Source: Litoditis marina
Lineage: Eukaryota; Nematoda; Chromadorea; Rhabditida; Rhabditidae
DNA: 64,000 bases
Assembly: GCA_964036275.1 (NCBI GenBank)
Contig: OZ038439.1
Location: forward strand, 7,415,169-7,479,168
Direction of reading: 5' to 3'
Positions 9,604-22,180 of this stretch are shown one piece after another. The notes beneath the pieces were generated by a model. That model worked only from the letters and a program-made list of their open reading frames with translations, made no database searches and had not been told where the DNA came from. Numbering within the stretch: the stretch's first letter is position 1; every line of letters begins with the position of its first letter. A program made the translations under genes and the position numbers.

Positions 9604-9675
9604 GACCGGATGGTCTAGGGGTATGATTCTCGCTTTGGGTGCGAGAGGTCCCGGGTTCGAATCCCGGTTCGGCCC
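9604..9675 (+). tRNA. tRNA-Pro (TGG), A2 variant
   Basis: Anticodon 9636-9638. G2 is A, giving an A-C mismatch in the acceptor stem. Confidence 0.9.
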
Positions 9676-9992
9676 AAATTTTTAGTTTTGTTCGCTTTTT
9701 GCAAGTGGTACTCCCAACATACACAATACTAATCAGAGAACACGTACGATAGATTTTGCAGAAAGATTCTGTAAACTTACCCTATATTTGGTTGAAATGT
9801 ATGGAAAACTGAAAGAACCTGACATTGTGTTTCCTTTAGGTGAGTGTTATCGCCTAAAAAACATTTTGAGCGCAATTGTCTTGTAATATGGTTACTCAAA
9901 AGTGGGGTAGACTAAAGATAACCAGTAACCGTGTTCAACTGATTCAATATCTGCCCCCTCATGTCCCTTGTGGAGCGCCACATTCAACCAGC

Positions 9993-10064
9993 GGCCGGAT
10001 GGTCTAGAGGTATGATTCTCGCTTCGGGTGCGAGAGGTCCCGGGTTCGATTCCCGGTTCGGCCC
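9993..10064 (+). tRNA. tRNA-Pro (CGG)
   Basis: Standard copy; anticodon 10025-10027. Confidence 0.96.
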
Positions 10065-10386
10065 AAATTTTTTATACCGCAATTCTATTACACAGTGACA
10101 GAGAGCTGGGTTGAATGATCGTTTTGCTACTTTTCATTGAGACCGTTCACGAAACTGCTCAGATTGAGAGGAATAATAGAAAATAATACAAACCGGTAAT
10201 TACAAAAGTAAGTGGAGTGTTAATTGGTGTTTTGTTGCGCAAGTGCTAAAGGTCTATACGTTACCTTCTTTTCAATTACGCTAAACTAACTGGAAAAAGT
10301 ACAATTTCCCGAATTGGTTGACAATTGAATGCAGACAGAAACTGGAATTCCGCTCGGGTGTCCGATGCTAAGCGCTCTCATAGCAC

Positions 10387-10458
10387 GGCCGGATGGTCTA
10401 GGGGTATGATTCTCGCTTTGGGTGCGAGAGGTCCCGGGTTCGAATCCCGGTTCGGCCC
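10387..10458 (+). tRNA. tRNA-Pro (TGG)
   Basis: Standard copy; anticodon 10419-10421. Confidence 0.96.
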
Positions 10459-10775
10459 AAATTTTTAGTTTTGTTCGCTTTTTGCAAGTGGTACTCCCAA
10501 CATACACAATACTAATCAGAGAACACGTACGATAGATTTTGCAGAAAGATTCTGTAAACTTACCCTATATTTGGTTGAAATGTATGGAAAACTGAAAGAA
10601 CCTGACATTGTGTTTCCTTTAGGTGAGTGTTATCGCCTAAAAAACATTTTGAGCGCAATTGTCTTGTAATATGGTTACTCAAAAGTGGGGTAGACTAAAG
10701 ATAACCAGTAACCGTGTTCAACTGATTCAATATCTGCCCCCTCATGTCCCTTGTGGAGCGCCACATTCAACCAGC

Positions 10776-10847
10776 GGCCGGATGGTCTAGAGGTATGATT
10801 CTCGCTTCGGGTGCGAGAGGTCCCGGGTTCGATTCCCGGTTCGGCCC
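10776..10847 (+). tRNA. tRNA-Pro (CGG)
   Basis: Standard copy; anticodon 10808-10810. Confidence 0.96.
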
Positions 10848-11169
10848 AAATTTTTTATACCGCAATTCTATTACACAGTGACAGAGAGCTGGGTTGAATG
10901 ATCGTTTTGCTACTTTTCATTGAGACCGTTCACGAAACTGCTCAGATTGAGAGGAATAATAGAAAATAATACAAACCGGTAATTATAAAAGTAAGTGGAG
11001 TGTTAATTGGTGTTTTGTTGCGCAAGTGCTAAAGGTCTATACGTTACCTTCTTTTCAATTACGCTAAACTAACTGGAAAAAGTACAATTTCCCGAATTGG
11101 TTGAGAATTGAATGCAGACAGAAACTGGAATTCCGCTCGGGTGTCCGATGCTAAGCGCTCTCATAACAT

Positions 11170-11241
11170 GGCCGGATGGTCTAGGGGTATGATTCTCGCT
11201 TTGGGTGCGAGAGGTCCCGGGTTCGAATCCCGGTTCGGCCC
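11170..11241 (+). tRNA. tRNA-Pro (TGG)
   Basis: Standard copy; anticodon 11202-11204. Confidence 0.96.
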
Positions 11242-11558
11242 AAATTTTTAGTTTTGTTCGCTTTTTGCAAGTGGTACTCCCAACATACACAATACTAATC
11301 AGAGAACACGTACGATAGATTTTGCAGAAAGATTCTGTAAACTTACCCTATATTTGGTTGAAATGTATGGAAAACTGAAAGAACCTGACATTGTGTTTCC
11401 TTTAGGTGAGTGTTATCGCCTAAAAAACATTTTGAGCGCAATTGTCTTGTAATATGGTTACTCAAAAGTGGGGTAGACTAAAGATAACCAGTAACCGTGT
11501 TCAACTGATTCAATATCTGCCCCCTCATGTCCCTTGTGGAGCGCCACATTCAACCAGC

Positions 11559-11630
11559 GGCCGGATGGTCTAGAGGTATGATTCTCGCTTCGGGTGCGAG
11601 AGGTCCCGGGTTCGCATCCCGGTTCGGCCC
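11559..11630 (+). tRNA. tRNA-Pro (CGG/TGG chimaera, anticodon CGG)
   Basis: Anticodon 11591-11593. A16 and C33 are CGG-type, A58 and the 3' flank are TGG-type, so a crossover lies between gene positions 33 and 58. Base 57 is also C instead of A in the B box. It is followed by the deletion junction of the 489-bp unit. Confidence 0.9.
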
Positions 11631-12047
11631 AAATTTTTAGTTTTGTTCGCTTTTTGCAAGTGGTACTCCCAACATACACAATACTAATCAGAGAACACGT
11701 ACGATAGATTTTGCAGAAAGATTCTGTAAACTATATACCGCAATTCTATTACACAGTGACAGAGAGCTGGGTTGAATGATCGTTTTGCTACTTTTCATTG
11801 AGACCGTTCACGAAACTGCTCAGATTGAGAGGAATAATAGAAAATAATACAAACCGGTAATTACAAAAGTAAGTGGAGTGTTAATTGGTGTTTTGTTGCG
11901 CAAGTGCTAAAGGTCTATACGTTACCTTCTTTTCAATTACGCTAAACTAACTGGGAAAAGTACAATTTCCCGAATTGGTTGACAATTGAATGCAGACAGA
12001 AACTGGAATTCCGCTCGGGTGTCCGATGCTAAGCGCTCTCATAACAC

Positions 12048-12119
12048 GGCCGGATGGTCTAGGGGTATGATTCTCGCTTTGGGTGCGAGAGGTCCCGGGT
12101 TCGAATCCCGGTTCGGCCC
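12048..12119 (+). tRNA. tRNA-Pro (TGG)
   Basis: Standard copy; anticodon 12080-12082. Confidence 0.96.
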
Positions 12120-12436
12120 AAATTTTTAGTTTTGTTCGCTTTTTGCAAGTGGTACTCCCAACATACACAATACTAATCAGAGAACACGTACGATAGATTT
12201 TGCAGAAAGATTCTGTAAACTTACCCTATATTTGGTTGAAATGTATGGAAAACTGAAAGAACCTGACATTGTGTTTCCTTTAGGTGAGTGTTATCGCCTA
12301 AAAAACATTTTGAGCGCAATTGTCTTGTAATATGGTTACTCAAAAGTGGGGTAGACTAAAGATAACCAGTAACCGTGTTCAACTGATTCAATATCTGCCC
12401 CCTCATGTCCCTTGTGGAGCGCCACATTCAACCAGC

Positions 12437-12508
12437 GGCCGGATGGTCTAGGGGTATGATTCTCGCTTTGGGTGCGAGAGGTCCCGGGTTCGAATCCCGG
12501 TTCGGCCC
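12437..12508 (+). tRNA. tRNA-Pro (TGG) in a CGG slot
   Basis: Anticodon 12469-12471. A TGG gene with TGG-type 3' flank sits behind the CGG-type 5' flank, so the crossover is at or before gene position 16. Confidence 0.95.
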
Positions 12509-12825
12509 AAATTTTTAGTTTTGTTCGCTTTTTGCAAGTGGTACTCCCAACATACACAATACTAATCAGAGAACACGTACGATAGATTTTGCAGAAAGAT
12601 TCTGTAAACTTACCCTATATTTGGTTGAAATGTATGGAAAACTGAAAGAACCTGACATTGTGTTTCCTTTAGGTGAGTGTTATCGCCTAAAAAACATTTT
12701 GAGCGCAATTGTCTTGTAATATGGTTACTCAAAAGTGGGGTAGACTAGAGATAACCAGTAACCGTGTTCAACTGATTCAATATCTGCCCCCTCATGTCCC
12801 TTGTGGAGCGCCACATTCAACCAGC

Positions 12826-12897
12826 GGCCGGATGGTCTAGAGGTATGATTCTCGCTTCGGGTGCGAGAGGTCCCGGGTTCGATTCCCGGTTCGGCCC
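12826..12897 (+). tRNA. tRNA-Pro (CGG)
   Basis: Standard copy; anticodon 12858-12860. Confidence 0.96.
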
Positions 12898-13219
12898 AAA
12901 TTTTTTATACCGCAATTCTATTACACAGTGACAGAGAGCTGGGTTGAATGATCGTTTTGCTACTTTTCATTGAGACCGTTCACGAAACTGCTCAGATTGA
13001 GAGGAATAATAGAAAATAATACAAACCGGTAATTACAAAAGTAAGTGGAGTGTTAATTGGTGTTTTGTTGCGCAAGTGCTAAAGGTCTATACGTTACCTT
13101 CTTTTCAATTACGCTAAACTAACTGGAAAAAGTACAATTTCCCGAATTGGTTGACAATTGAATGCAGACAGAAACTGGAATTCCGCTCGGGTGTCCGATG
13201 CTAAGCGCTCTCATTACAC

Positions 13220-13291
13220 GGCCGGATGGTCTAGGGGTATGATTCTCGCTTTGGGTGCGAGAGGTCCCGGGTTCGAATCCCGGTTCGGCCC
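13220..13291 (+). tRNA. tRNA-Pro (TGG), weakened terminator
   Basis: Anticodon 13252-13254. The T5 terminator is broken to TTTCT, and the next T4 lies about 5 nt further. It is followed by the 489-bp-unit junction. Confidence 0.94.
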
Positions 13292-13708
13292 AAATTTCTA
13301 GTTTTGTTCGCTTTTTGCAAGTGGTACTCCCAACATACACAATACTAATCAGAGAACACGTACGATAGATTTTGCAGAAAGATTCTGTAAACTATATACC
13401 GCAATTCTATTACACAGTGACAGAGAGCTGGGTTGAATGATCGTTTTGCTACTTTTCATTGAGACCGTTCACGAAACTGCTCAGATTGAGAGGAATAATA
13501 GAAAATAATACAAACCGGTAATTACAAAAGTAAGGGGAGTGTTAATTGGTGTTTTGTTGCGCAAGTGCTAAAGGTCTATACGTTACCTTCTTTTCAATTA
13601 CGCTAAACTAACTGGAAAAAGTACAATTTCCCGAATTGGTTGACAATTGAATGCAGACAGAAACTGGAATTCCGCTCGGGTGTCCGATGCTAAGCACTCT
13701 CATAACAC

Positions 13709-13780
13709 GGCCGGATGGTCTAGGGGTATGATTCTCGCTTTGGGTGCGAGAGGTCCCGGGTTCGAATCCCGGTTCGGCCC
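13709..13780 (+). tRNA. tRNA-Pro (TGG)
   Basis: Standard gene; anticodon 13741-13743. The 3' flank variant (TTTTTACTTTTG) is shared with 15662. Confidence 0.96.
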
Positions 13781-14097
13781 AAATTTTTACTTTTGTTCGC
13801 TTTTTGCAAGTGGTACTCCCAACATACACAATACTATTCAGAGAACACGTACGATAGATTTTGCAGAAAGATTCTGTAAACTTACCCTATATTTGGTTGA
13901 AATGTATGGAAAACTCAAAGAACCTGACATTGTGTTTCCTTTAGGTGAGTGTTATCGCCTAAAAAACATTTTGAGCGCAATTGTCTTGTAATATGGTTAC
14001 TCAAAAGTGGGGTAGGCTAAAGATAACCAGTAACCGTGTTCAACTGATTCAATATCTGCCCCCTCATGTCCCTTGTGGAGCGCCACATTTAACCAGC

Positions 14098-14169
14098 GGC
14101 CGGATGGTCTAGAGGTATGATTCTCGCTTCGGGTGCGAGAGGTCCCGGGTTCGATTCCCGGTTCGGCCC
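14098..14169 (+). tRNA. tRNA-Pro (CGG) with TGG-type 3' flank
   Basis: Anticodon 14130-14132. All three diagnostic bases are CGG-type but the downstream flank is TGG-type, so the crossover is after gene position 58. Confidence 0.95.
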
Positions 14170-14484
14170 AAATTTTTAGTTTTGTTCGCTTTTTGCAAGT
14201 GGTACTCCCAACATACACAATACTAATCAGAGAACACGTACGATAGATTTTGCAGAAAGATTCTGTAAACTTACCCTATATTTGGTTGAAATGTATGGAA
14301 AACTCAAAGAACCTGACATTGTTTCCTTTAGGTGAGTGTTATCGCCTAAAAAACATTTTGAGCGCAATTGTCTTGTAATATGGTTACTCAAAAGTGGGGT
14401 AGGCTAAAGATAACCAGTAACCGTGTTCAACTGATTCAATATCTGCCCCCTCATGTCCCTTGTGGAGCGCCACATTCAACCAGC

Positions 14485-14556
14485 GGCCGGATGGTCTAGA
14501 GGTATGATTCTCGCTTCGGGTGCGAGAGGTCCCGGGTTCGATTCCCGGTTCGGCCC
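14485..14556 (+). tRNA. tRNA-Pro (CGG)
   Basis: Standard gene; anticodon 14517-14519. The upstream spacer is 2 bp shorter than usual. Confidence 0.96.
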
Positions 14557-14878
14557 AAATTTTTTATACCGCAATTCTATTACACAGTGACAGAGAGCTG
14601 GGTTGAATGATCGTTTTGCTACTTTTGATTGAGACCGTTCACGAAACTGCTCAGATTGAGAGGAATAATAGAAAATAATACAAACCGGTAATTACAAAAG
14701 TAAGTGGAGTGTTAATTGGTGTTTTGTTGCGCAAGTGCTAAAGGTCTATACGTTACCTTCTTTTCAATTACGCTAAACTAACTGGAAAAAGTACAATTTC
14801 CCGAATTGGTTGACAATTGAATGCAGACAGAAACTGGAATTCCGCTCGGGTGTCCGATGCTAGGCGCTCTCATAACAC

Positions 14879-14950
14879 GGTCGGATGGTCTAGGGGTATG
14901 ATTCTCGCTTTGGGTGCGAGAGGTCCCGGGTTCGAATCCCGGTTCGGCCC
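14879..14950 (+). tRNA. tRNA-Pro (TGG), T3 variant
   Basis: Anticodon 14911-14913. C3 is T, still a G-U pair in the acceptor stem. Confidence 0.94.
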
Positions 14951-15267
14951 AAATTTTTAGTTTTGTTCGCTTTTTGCAAGTGGTACTCCCAACATACACA
15001 ATACTAATCAGAGAACACGTACGATAGATTTTGCAGAAAGATTCTGTAAACTTACCCTATATTTGGTTGAAATGTATGGAAAACTCAAAGAACCTGACAT
15101 TGTGTTTCCTTTAGGTGAGTGTTATCGCCTAAAAAACATTTTGAGCGCAATTGTCTTGTAATATGGTTACTCAAAAGTGGGGTAGGCTAAAGATAACCAG
15201 TAACCGTGTTCAACTGATTCAATATCTGCCCCCTCATGTCCCTTGTGGAGCGCCACATTCAACCAGC

Positions 15268-15339
15268 GGCCGGATGGTCTAGAGGTATGATTCTCGCTTC
15301 GGGTGCGAGAGGTCCCGGGTTCGATTCCCGGTTCGGCCC
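15268..15339 (+). tRNA. tRNA-Pro (CGG)
   Basis: Standard copy; anticodon 15300-15302. Confidence 0.96.
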
Positions 15340-15661
15340 AAATTTTTTATACCGCAATTCTATTACACAGTGACAGAGAGCTGGGTTGAATGATCGTTTT
15401 GCTACTTTTCATTGAGACCGTTCACGAAACTGCTCAGATTGAGAGGAATAATAGAAAATAATACAAACCGGTAATTACAAAAGTAAGTGGAGTGTTAATT
15501 GGTGTTTTGTTGCGCAAGTGCTAAAGGTCTATACGTTACCTTCTTTTCAATTACGCTAAACTAACTGGAAAAAGTACAATTTCCCGAATTGGTTGACAAT
15601 TGAATGCAGACAGAAACTGGAATTCCGCTCGGGTGTCCGATGCTAAGCACTCTCATAACAC

Positions 15662-15733
15662 GGCCGGATGGTCTAGGGGTATGATTCTCGCTTTGGGTGC
15701 GAGAGGTCCCGGGTTCGAATCCCGGTTCGGCCC
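15662..15733 (+). tRNA. tRNA-Pro (TGG)
   Basis: Standard gene; anticodon 15694-15696. Its flanks mark it as a sister of 13709. Confidence 0.96.
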
Positions 15734-16050
15734 AAATTTTTACTTTTGTTTGCTTTTTGCAAGTGGTACTCCCAACATACACAATACTATTCAGAGAACA
15801 CGTACGATAGATTTTGCAGAAAGATTCTGTAAACTTACCCTATATTTGGTTGAAATGTATGGAAAACTCAAAGAACCTGACATTGTGTTTCCTTTAGGTG
15901 AGTGTTATCGCCTAAAAAACATTTTGAGCGCAATTGTCTTGTAATATGGTTACTCAAAAGTGGGGTAGACTAAAGATAACCAGTAACCGTGTTCAACTGA
16001 TTCAATATCTGCCCCCTCATGTCCCTTGTGGAGCGCCACATTCAACCAGC

Positions 16051-16122
16051 GGCCGGATGGTCTAGAGGTATGATTCTCGCTTCGGGTGCGAGAGGTCCCG
16101 GGTTCGATTCCCGGTTCGGCCC
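16051..16122 (+). tRNA. tRNA-Pro (CGG)
   Basis: Standard copy; anticodon 16083-16085. Confidence 0.96.
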
Positions 16123-16444
16123 AAATTTTTTATACCGCAATTCTATTACACAGTGACAGAGAGCTGGGTTGAATGATCGTTTTGCTACTTTTCATTGAGA
16201 CCGTTCACGAAACTGCTCAGATTGAGAGGAATAATAGAAAATAATACAAACCGGTAATTACAAAAGTAAGTGGAGTGTTAATTGGTGTTTTGTTGCACAA
16301 GTGCTAAAGGTCTATACGTTACCTTCTTTTCAATTACGCTAAACTAACTGGAAAAAGTACAATTTCCCGAATTGGTTGACAATTGAATGCAGACAGAAAC
16401 TGGAATTCCGCTCGGGTGTCCGATGCTAAGCGCTCTCATAACAT

Positions 16445-16516
16445 GGCCGGATGGTCTAGGGGTATGATTCTCGCTTTGGGTGCGAGAGGTCCCGGGTTCG
16501 AATCCCGGTTCGGCCC
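16445..16516 (+). tRNA. tRNA-Pro (TGG)
   Basis: Standard copy; anticodon 16477-16479. Confidence 0.96.
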
Positions 16517-16833
16517 AAATTTTTAGTTTTGTTCGCTTTTTGCAAGTGGTACTCCCAACATACACAATACTAATCAGAGAACACGTACGATAGATTTTGC
16601 AGAAAGATTCGGTAAACTTACCCTATATTTGGTTGAAATGTATGGAAAACTCAAAGAACCTGACATTGTGTTTCCTTTAGGTGAGTGTTATCGCCTAAAA
16701 AACATTTTGAGCGCAATTGTCTTGTAATATGGTTACTCAAAAGTGGGGTAGACTAAAGATAACCAGTAACCGTGTTCAACTGATTCAATATCTGTCCCCT
16801 CATGTCCCTTGTGGAGCGCCACATTCAACCAGC

Positions 16834-16905
16834 GGCCGGATGGTCTAGGGGTATGATTCTCGCTTTGGGTGCGAGAGGTCCCGGGTTCGAATCCCGGTTC
16901 GGCCC
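16834..16905 (+). tRNA. tRNA-Pro (TGG) in a CGG slot
   Basis: Anticodon 16866-16868. CGG-type 5' flank with a complete TGG gene and TGG-type 3' flank. Confidence 0.95.
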
Positions 16906-17222
16906 AAATTTTTAGTTTTGTTCGCTTTTTGCAAGTGGTACTCCCAACATACACAATACTAATCAGAGAACACGTACGATAGATTTTGCAGAAAGATTCT
17001 GTAAACTTACCCTATATTTGGTTGAAATGTATGGAAAACTCAAAGAACCTGACATTGTGTTTCCTTTAGGTGAGTGTTATCGCCTAAAAAACATTTTGAG
17101 CGCAATTGTCTTGTAATATGGTTACTCAAAAGTGGGGTAGGCTAAAGATAACCAGTAACCGTGTTCAACTGATTCAATATCTGCCCCCTCATGTCCCTTG
17201 TGGAGCGCCACATTCAACCAGC

Positions 17223-17288
17223 GGCCGGATGGTCTAGAGGTATGATTCTCGCTTCGGGTGGTCCCGGGTTCGATTCCCGGTTCGGCCC
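17223..17288 (+). pseudogene. tRNA-Pro (CGG) missing the 3' anticodon stem
   Basis: 66 nt, anticodon 17255-17257. Six bases (CGAGAG) after CTTCGGGTG are gone, so the anticodon stem cannot form. A and B boxes remain, so it could still be transcribed. Confidence 0.9.
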
Positions 17289-17610
17289 AAATTTTTTATA
17301 CCGCAATTCTATTACACAGTGACAGAGAGCTGGGTTGAATGATCGTTTTGCTACTTTTCATTGAGACCGTTCACGAAACTGCTCAGATTGAGAGGAATAA
17401 TAGAAAATAATACAAACCGGTAATTACAAAAGTAAGTGGAGTGTTAATTGGTGTTTTGTTGCGCAAGTGCTAAAGGTCCATACGTTACCTTCTTTTCAAT
17501 TACGCTAAACTAACTGGAAAAAGTACAATTTCCCGAATTGGTTGACAATTGAATGCAGACAGAAACTGGAATTCCGCTCGGGTGTCCGATGCTAAGCGCT
17601 CTCATAACAC

Positions 17611-17682
17611 GGCCGGATGGTCTAGGGGTATGATTCTCGCTTTGGGTGCGAGAGGTCCCGGGTTCGAATCCCGGTTCGGCCC
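17611..17682 (+). tRNA. tRNA-Pro (TGG)
   Basis: Standard copy; anticodon 17643-17645. Confidence 0.96.
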
Positions 17683-17999
17683 AAATTTTTAGTTTTGTTC
17701 GCTTTTTGCAAGTGGTACTCCCAACATACACAATACTAATCAGAGAACACGTACGATAGATTTTGCAGAAAGATTCTGTAAACTTACCCTATATTTGGTT
17801 GAAATGTATGGAAAACTCAAAGAACCTGACATTGTGTTTCCTTTAGGTGAGTGTTATCGCCTAAAAAACATTTTGAGCGCAATTGTCTTGTAATATGGTT
17901 ACTCAAAAGTGGGGTAGGCTAAAGATAACCAGTAACCGTGTTCAACTGATTCAATATCTGCCCCCTCATGTCCCTTGTGGAGCGCCACATTCAACCAGC

Positions 18000-18071
18000 G
18001 GCCGGATGGTCTAGAGGTATGATTCTCGCTTCGGGTGCGAGAGGTCCCGGGTTCGATTCCCGGTTCGGCCC
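18000..18071 (+). tRNA. tRNA-Pro (CGG)
   Basis: Standard copy; anticodon 18032-18034. Confidence 0.96.
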
Positions 18072-18393
18072 AAATTTTTTATACCGCAATTCTATTACAC
18101 AGTGACAGAGAGCTGGGTTGAATGATCGTTTTGCTACTTTTCATTGAGACCGTTCACGAAACTGCTCAGATTGAGAGGAATAATAGAAAATAATACAAAC
18201 CGGTAATTACAAAAGTAAGTGGAGTGTTAATTGGTGTTTTGTTGCGCAAGTGCTAAAGGTCTATACGTTACCTTCTTTTCAATTACGCTAAACTAACTGG
18301 AAAAAGTACAATTTCCCGAATTGGTTGACAATTGAATGCAGACAGAAACTGGAATTCCGCTCGGGTGTCCGATGCTAAGCGCTCTCATAACAC

Positions 18394-18465
18394 GGCCGGA
18401 TGGTCTAGGGGTATGATTCTCGCTTTGGGTGCGAGAGGTCCCGGGTTCGAATCCCGGTTCGGCCC
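18394..18465 (+). tRNA. tRNA-Pro (TGG), 489-bp unit
   Basis: Standard gene; anticodon 18426-18428. No CGG partner follows. Confidence 0.96.
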
Positions 18466-18882
18466 AAATTTTTAGTTTTGTTCGCTTTTTGCAAGTGGTA
18501 CTCCCAACATACACAATACTAATCAGAGAACACGTACGATAGATTTTGCAGAAAGATTCTGTAAACTATATACCGCAATTCTATTACACAGTGACAGAGA
18601 GCTGGGTTGAATGATCGTTTTGCTACTTTTCATTGAGACCGTTCACGAAACTGCTCAGATTGAGAGGAATAATAGAAAATAATACAAACCGGTAATTACA
18701 AAAGTAAGTGGAGTGTTAATTGGTGTTTTGTTGCGCAAGTGCTAAAGGTCTATACGTTACCTTCTTTTCAATTACGCTAAACTAACTGGAAAAAGTACAA
18801 TTTCCCGAATTGGTTGACAATTGAATGCAGACAGAAACTGGAATTCCGCTCGGGTGTCCGATGCTAAGCGCTCTCATAACAC

Positions 18883-18954
18883 GGCCGGATGGTCTAGGGG
18901 TATGATTCTCGCTTTGGGTGCGAGAGGTCCCGGGTTCGAATCCCGGTTCGGCCC
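18883..18954 (+). tRNA. tRNA-Pro (TGG), 489-bp unit
   Basis: Standard gene; anticodon 18915-18917. No CGG partner follows. Confidence 0.96.
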
Positions 18955-19371
18955 AAATTTTTAGTTTTGTTCGCTTTTTGCAAGTGGTACTCCCAACATA
19001 CACAATACTAATCAGAGAACACGTACGATAGATTTTGCAGAAAGATTCTGTGAACTATATACCGCAACTCTATTACACAGTGACAGAGAGCTGGGTTGAA
19101 TGATCGTTTTGCTACTTTTCATTGAGACCGTTCACGAAACTGCTCAGATTGAGAGGAATAATAGAAAATAATACAAACCGGTAATTACAAAAGTAAGTGG
19201 AGTGTTAATTGGTGTTTTGTTGCGCAAGTGCTAAAGGTCTATACGTTACCTTCTTTTCAATTACGCTAAACTAACTGGAAAAACTACAATTTCCCGAATT
19301 GGTTGACAATTGAATGCAGACAGAAACTGGAATTCCGCTCGGGTGTCCGATGCTAAGCGCTCTCATAACAC

Positions 19372-19443
19372 GGCCGGATGGTCTAGGGGTATGATTCTCG
19401 CTTTGGGTGCGAGAGGTCCCGGGTTCGAATCCCGGTTCGGCCC
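19372..19443 (+). tRNA. tRNA-Pro (TGG)
   Basis: Standard copy; anticodon 19404-19406. Confidence 0.96.
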
Positions 19444-19760
19444 AAATTTTTAGTTTTGTTCGCTTTTTGCAAGTGGTACTCCCAACATACACAATACTAA
19501 TCAGAGAACACGTACGATAGATTTTGCAGAAAGATTCTGTAAACTTACCCTATATTTGGTTGAAATGTATGGAAAACTGAAAGAACCTGACATTGTGTTT
19601 CCTTTAGGTGAGTGTTATCGCCTAAAAAACATTTTGAGCGCAATTGTCTTGTAATATGGTTACTCAAAAGTGGGGTAGACTAAAGATAACCAGTAACCGT
19701 GTTCAACTGATTCAATATCTGCCCCCTCATGTCCCTTGTGGAGCGCCACATTCAACCAGC

Positions 19761-19832
19761 GGCCGGATGGTCTAGAGGTATGATTCTCGCTTCGGGTGCG
19801 AGAGGTCCCGGGTTCGATTCCCGGTTCGGCCC
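19761..19832 (+). tRNA. tRNA-Pro (CGG)
   Basis: Anticodon 19793-19795. Terminator reduced to T4. Confidence 0.95.
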
Positions 19833-20152
19833 AAATTTTATACCGCAATTCTATTACACAGTGACAGAGAGCTGGGTTGAATGATCGTTTTGCTACTTTT
19901 CATTGAGACCGTTCACGAAACTGCTCAGATTGAGAGGAATAATAGAAAATAATACAAACCGGTAATTACAAAAGTAAGTGGAGTGTTAATTGGTGTTTTG
20001 TTGCGCAAGTGCTAAAGGTCTATACGTTACCTTCTTTTCAATTACGCTAAACTAACTGGAAAAAGTACAATTTCCCGAATTGGTTGACAATTGAATGCAG
20101 ACATAAACTGGAATTCCGCTCGGGTGTCCGATGCTAAGCGCTCTCACAACAC

Positions 20153-20224
20153 GGCCGGATGGTCTAGGGGTATGATTCTCGCTTTGGGTGCGAGAGGTCC
20201 CGGGTTCGAATCCCGGTTCGGCCC
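20153..20224 (+). tRNA. tRNA-Pro (TGG), 489-bp unit
   Basis: Standard gene; anticodon 20185-20187. The upstream flank carries ACATAAACTGG. Confidence 0.96.
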
Positions 20225-20641
20225 AAATTTTTAGTTTTGTTCGCTTTTTGCAAGTGGTACTCCCAACATACACAATACTAATCAGAGAACACGTACGATA
20301 GATTTTGCAGAAAGATTCTGTAAACTATATACCGCAATTCTATTACACAGTGACAGAGAGCTGGGTTGAATGATCGTTTTGCTACTTTTCATTGAGACCG
20401 TTCACGAAACTGCTCAGATTGAGAGGAATAATAGAAAATAATACAAACCGGTAATTACAAAAGTAAGTGGAGTGTTAATTGGTGTTTTGTTGCGCAAGTG
20501 CTAAAGGTCTATACGTTACCTTCTTTTCAATTACGCTAAACTAACTGGAAAAAGTACGATTTCCCGAATTGGTTGACAATTGAATGCAGACAGAAACTGG
20601 AATTCCGCTCGGGTGTCCGATGCTAAGCGCTCTCATAACAC

Positions 20642-20713
20642 GGCCGGATGGTCTAGGGGTATGATTCTCGCTTTGGGTGCGAGAGGTCCCGGGTTCGAAT
20701 CCCGGTTCGGCCC
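20642..20713 (+). tRNA. tRNA-Pro (TGG), 489-bp unit
   Basis: Standard gene; anticodon 20674-20676. The spacer variant GTACGATTTCCC is shared with the next unit. Confidence 0.96.
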
Positions 20714-21130
20714 AAATTTTTAGTTTTGTTCGCTTTTTGCAAGTGGTACTCCCAACATACACAATACTAATCAGAGAACACGTACGATAGATTTTGCAGA
20801 AAGATTCTGTAAACTATATACCGCAATTCTATTACACAGTGACAGAGAGCTGGGTTGAATGATCGTTTTGCTACTTTTCATTGAGACCGTTCACGAAACT
20901 GCTCAGATTGAGAGGAATAATAGAAAATAATACAAACCGGTAATTACAAAAGTAAGTGGAGTGTTAATTGGTGTTTTGTTGCGCAAGTGCTAAAGGTCTA
21001 TACGTTACCTTCTTTTCAATTACGCTAAACTAACTGGAAAAAGTACGATTTCCCGAATTGGTTGACAATTGAATGCAGACAGAAACTGGAATTCCGCTCG
21101 GGTGTCCGATGCTAAGCGCTCTCATAACAC

Positions 21131-21202
21131 GGCCGGATGGTCTAGGGGTATGATTCTCGCTTTGGGTGCGAGAGGTCCCGGGTTCGAATCCCGGTTCGGC
21201 CC
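21131..21202 (+). tRNA. tRNA-Pro (TGG), 489-bp unit
   Basis: Standard gene; anticodon 21163-21165. Direct duplicate of the previous unit. Confidence 0.96.
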
Positions 21203-21619
21203 AAATTTTTAGTTTTGTTCGCTTTTTGCAAGTGGTACTCCCAACATACACAATACTAATCAGAGAACACGTACGATAGATTTTGCAGAAAGATTCTGTA
21301 AACTATATACCGCAATTCTATTACACAGTGACAGAGAGCTGGGTTGAATGATCGTTTTGCTACTTTTCATTGAGACCGTTCACGAAACTGCTCAGATTGA
21401 GAGGAATAATAGAAAATAATACAAACCGGTAATTACAAAAGTAAGTGGAGTGTTAATTGGTGTTTTGTTGCGCAAGTGCTAAAGGTCTATACGTTACCTT
21501 CTTTTCAATTACGCTAAACTAACTGGAAAAAGTACAATTTCCCGAATTGGTTGACAATTGAATGCAGACAGAAACTGGAATTCCGCTCGGGTGTCCGATG
21601 CTAAGCGCTCTCATAACAC

Positions 21620-21691
21620 GGCCGGATGGTCTAGGGGTATGATTCTCGCTTTGGGTGCGAGAGGTCCCGGGTTCGAATCCCGGTTCGGCCC
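21620..21691 (+). tRNA. tRNA-Pro (TGG), 489-bp unit
   Basis: Standard gene; anticodon 21652-21654. Confidence 0.96.
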
Positions 21692-22108
21692 AAATTTTTA
21701 GTTTTGTTCGCTTTTTGCAAGTGGTACTCCCAACATACACAATACTAATCAGAGAACACGTACGATAGATTTTGCAGAAAGATTCTGTAAACTATATACC
21801 GCAATTCTATTACACAGTGACAGAGAGCTGGGTTGAATGATCGTTTTGCTACTTTTCATTGAGACCGTTCACGAAACTGCTCAGATTGAGAGGAATAATA
21901 GAAAATAATACAAACCGGTAATTACAAAAGTAAGTGGAGTGTTAATTGGTGTTTTGTTGCGCAAGTGCTAAAGGTCTATACGTTACCTTCTTTTCAATTA
22001 CGCTAAACTAACTGGAAAAAGTACAATTTCCGGAATTGGTTGACAATTGAATGCAGACAGAAACTGGAATTCCGCTCGGCTGTCCGATGCTAAGCGCTCT
22101 CATAACAC

Positions 22109-22180
22109 GGCCGGATGGTCTAGGGGTATGATTCTCGCTTTGGGTGCGAGAGGTCCCGGGTTCGAATCCCGGTTCGGCCC
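22109..22180 (+). tRNA. tRNA-Pro (TGG)
   Basis: Standard gene; anticodon 22141-22143. Confidence 0.96.
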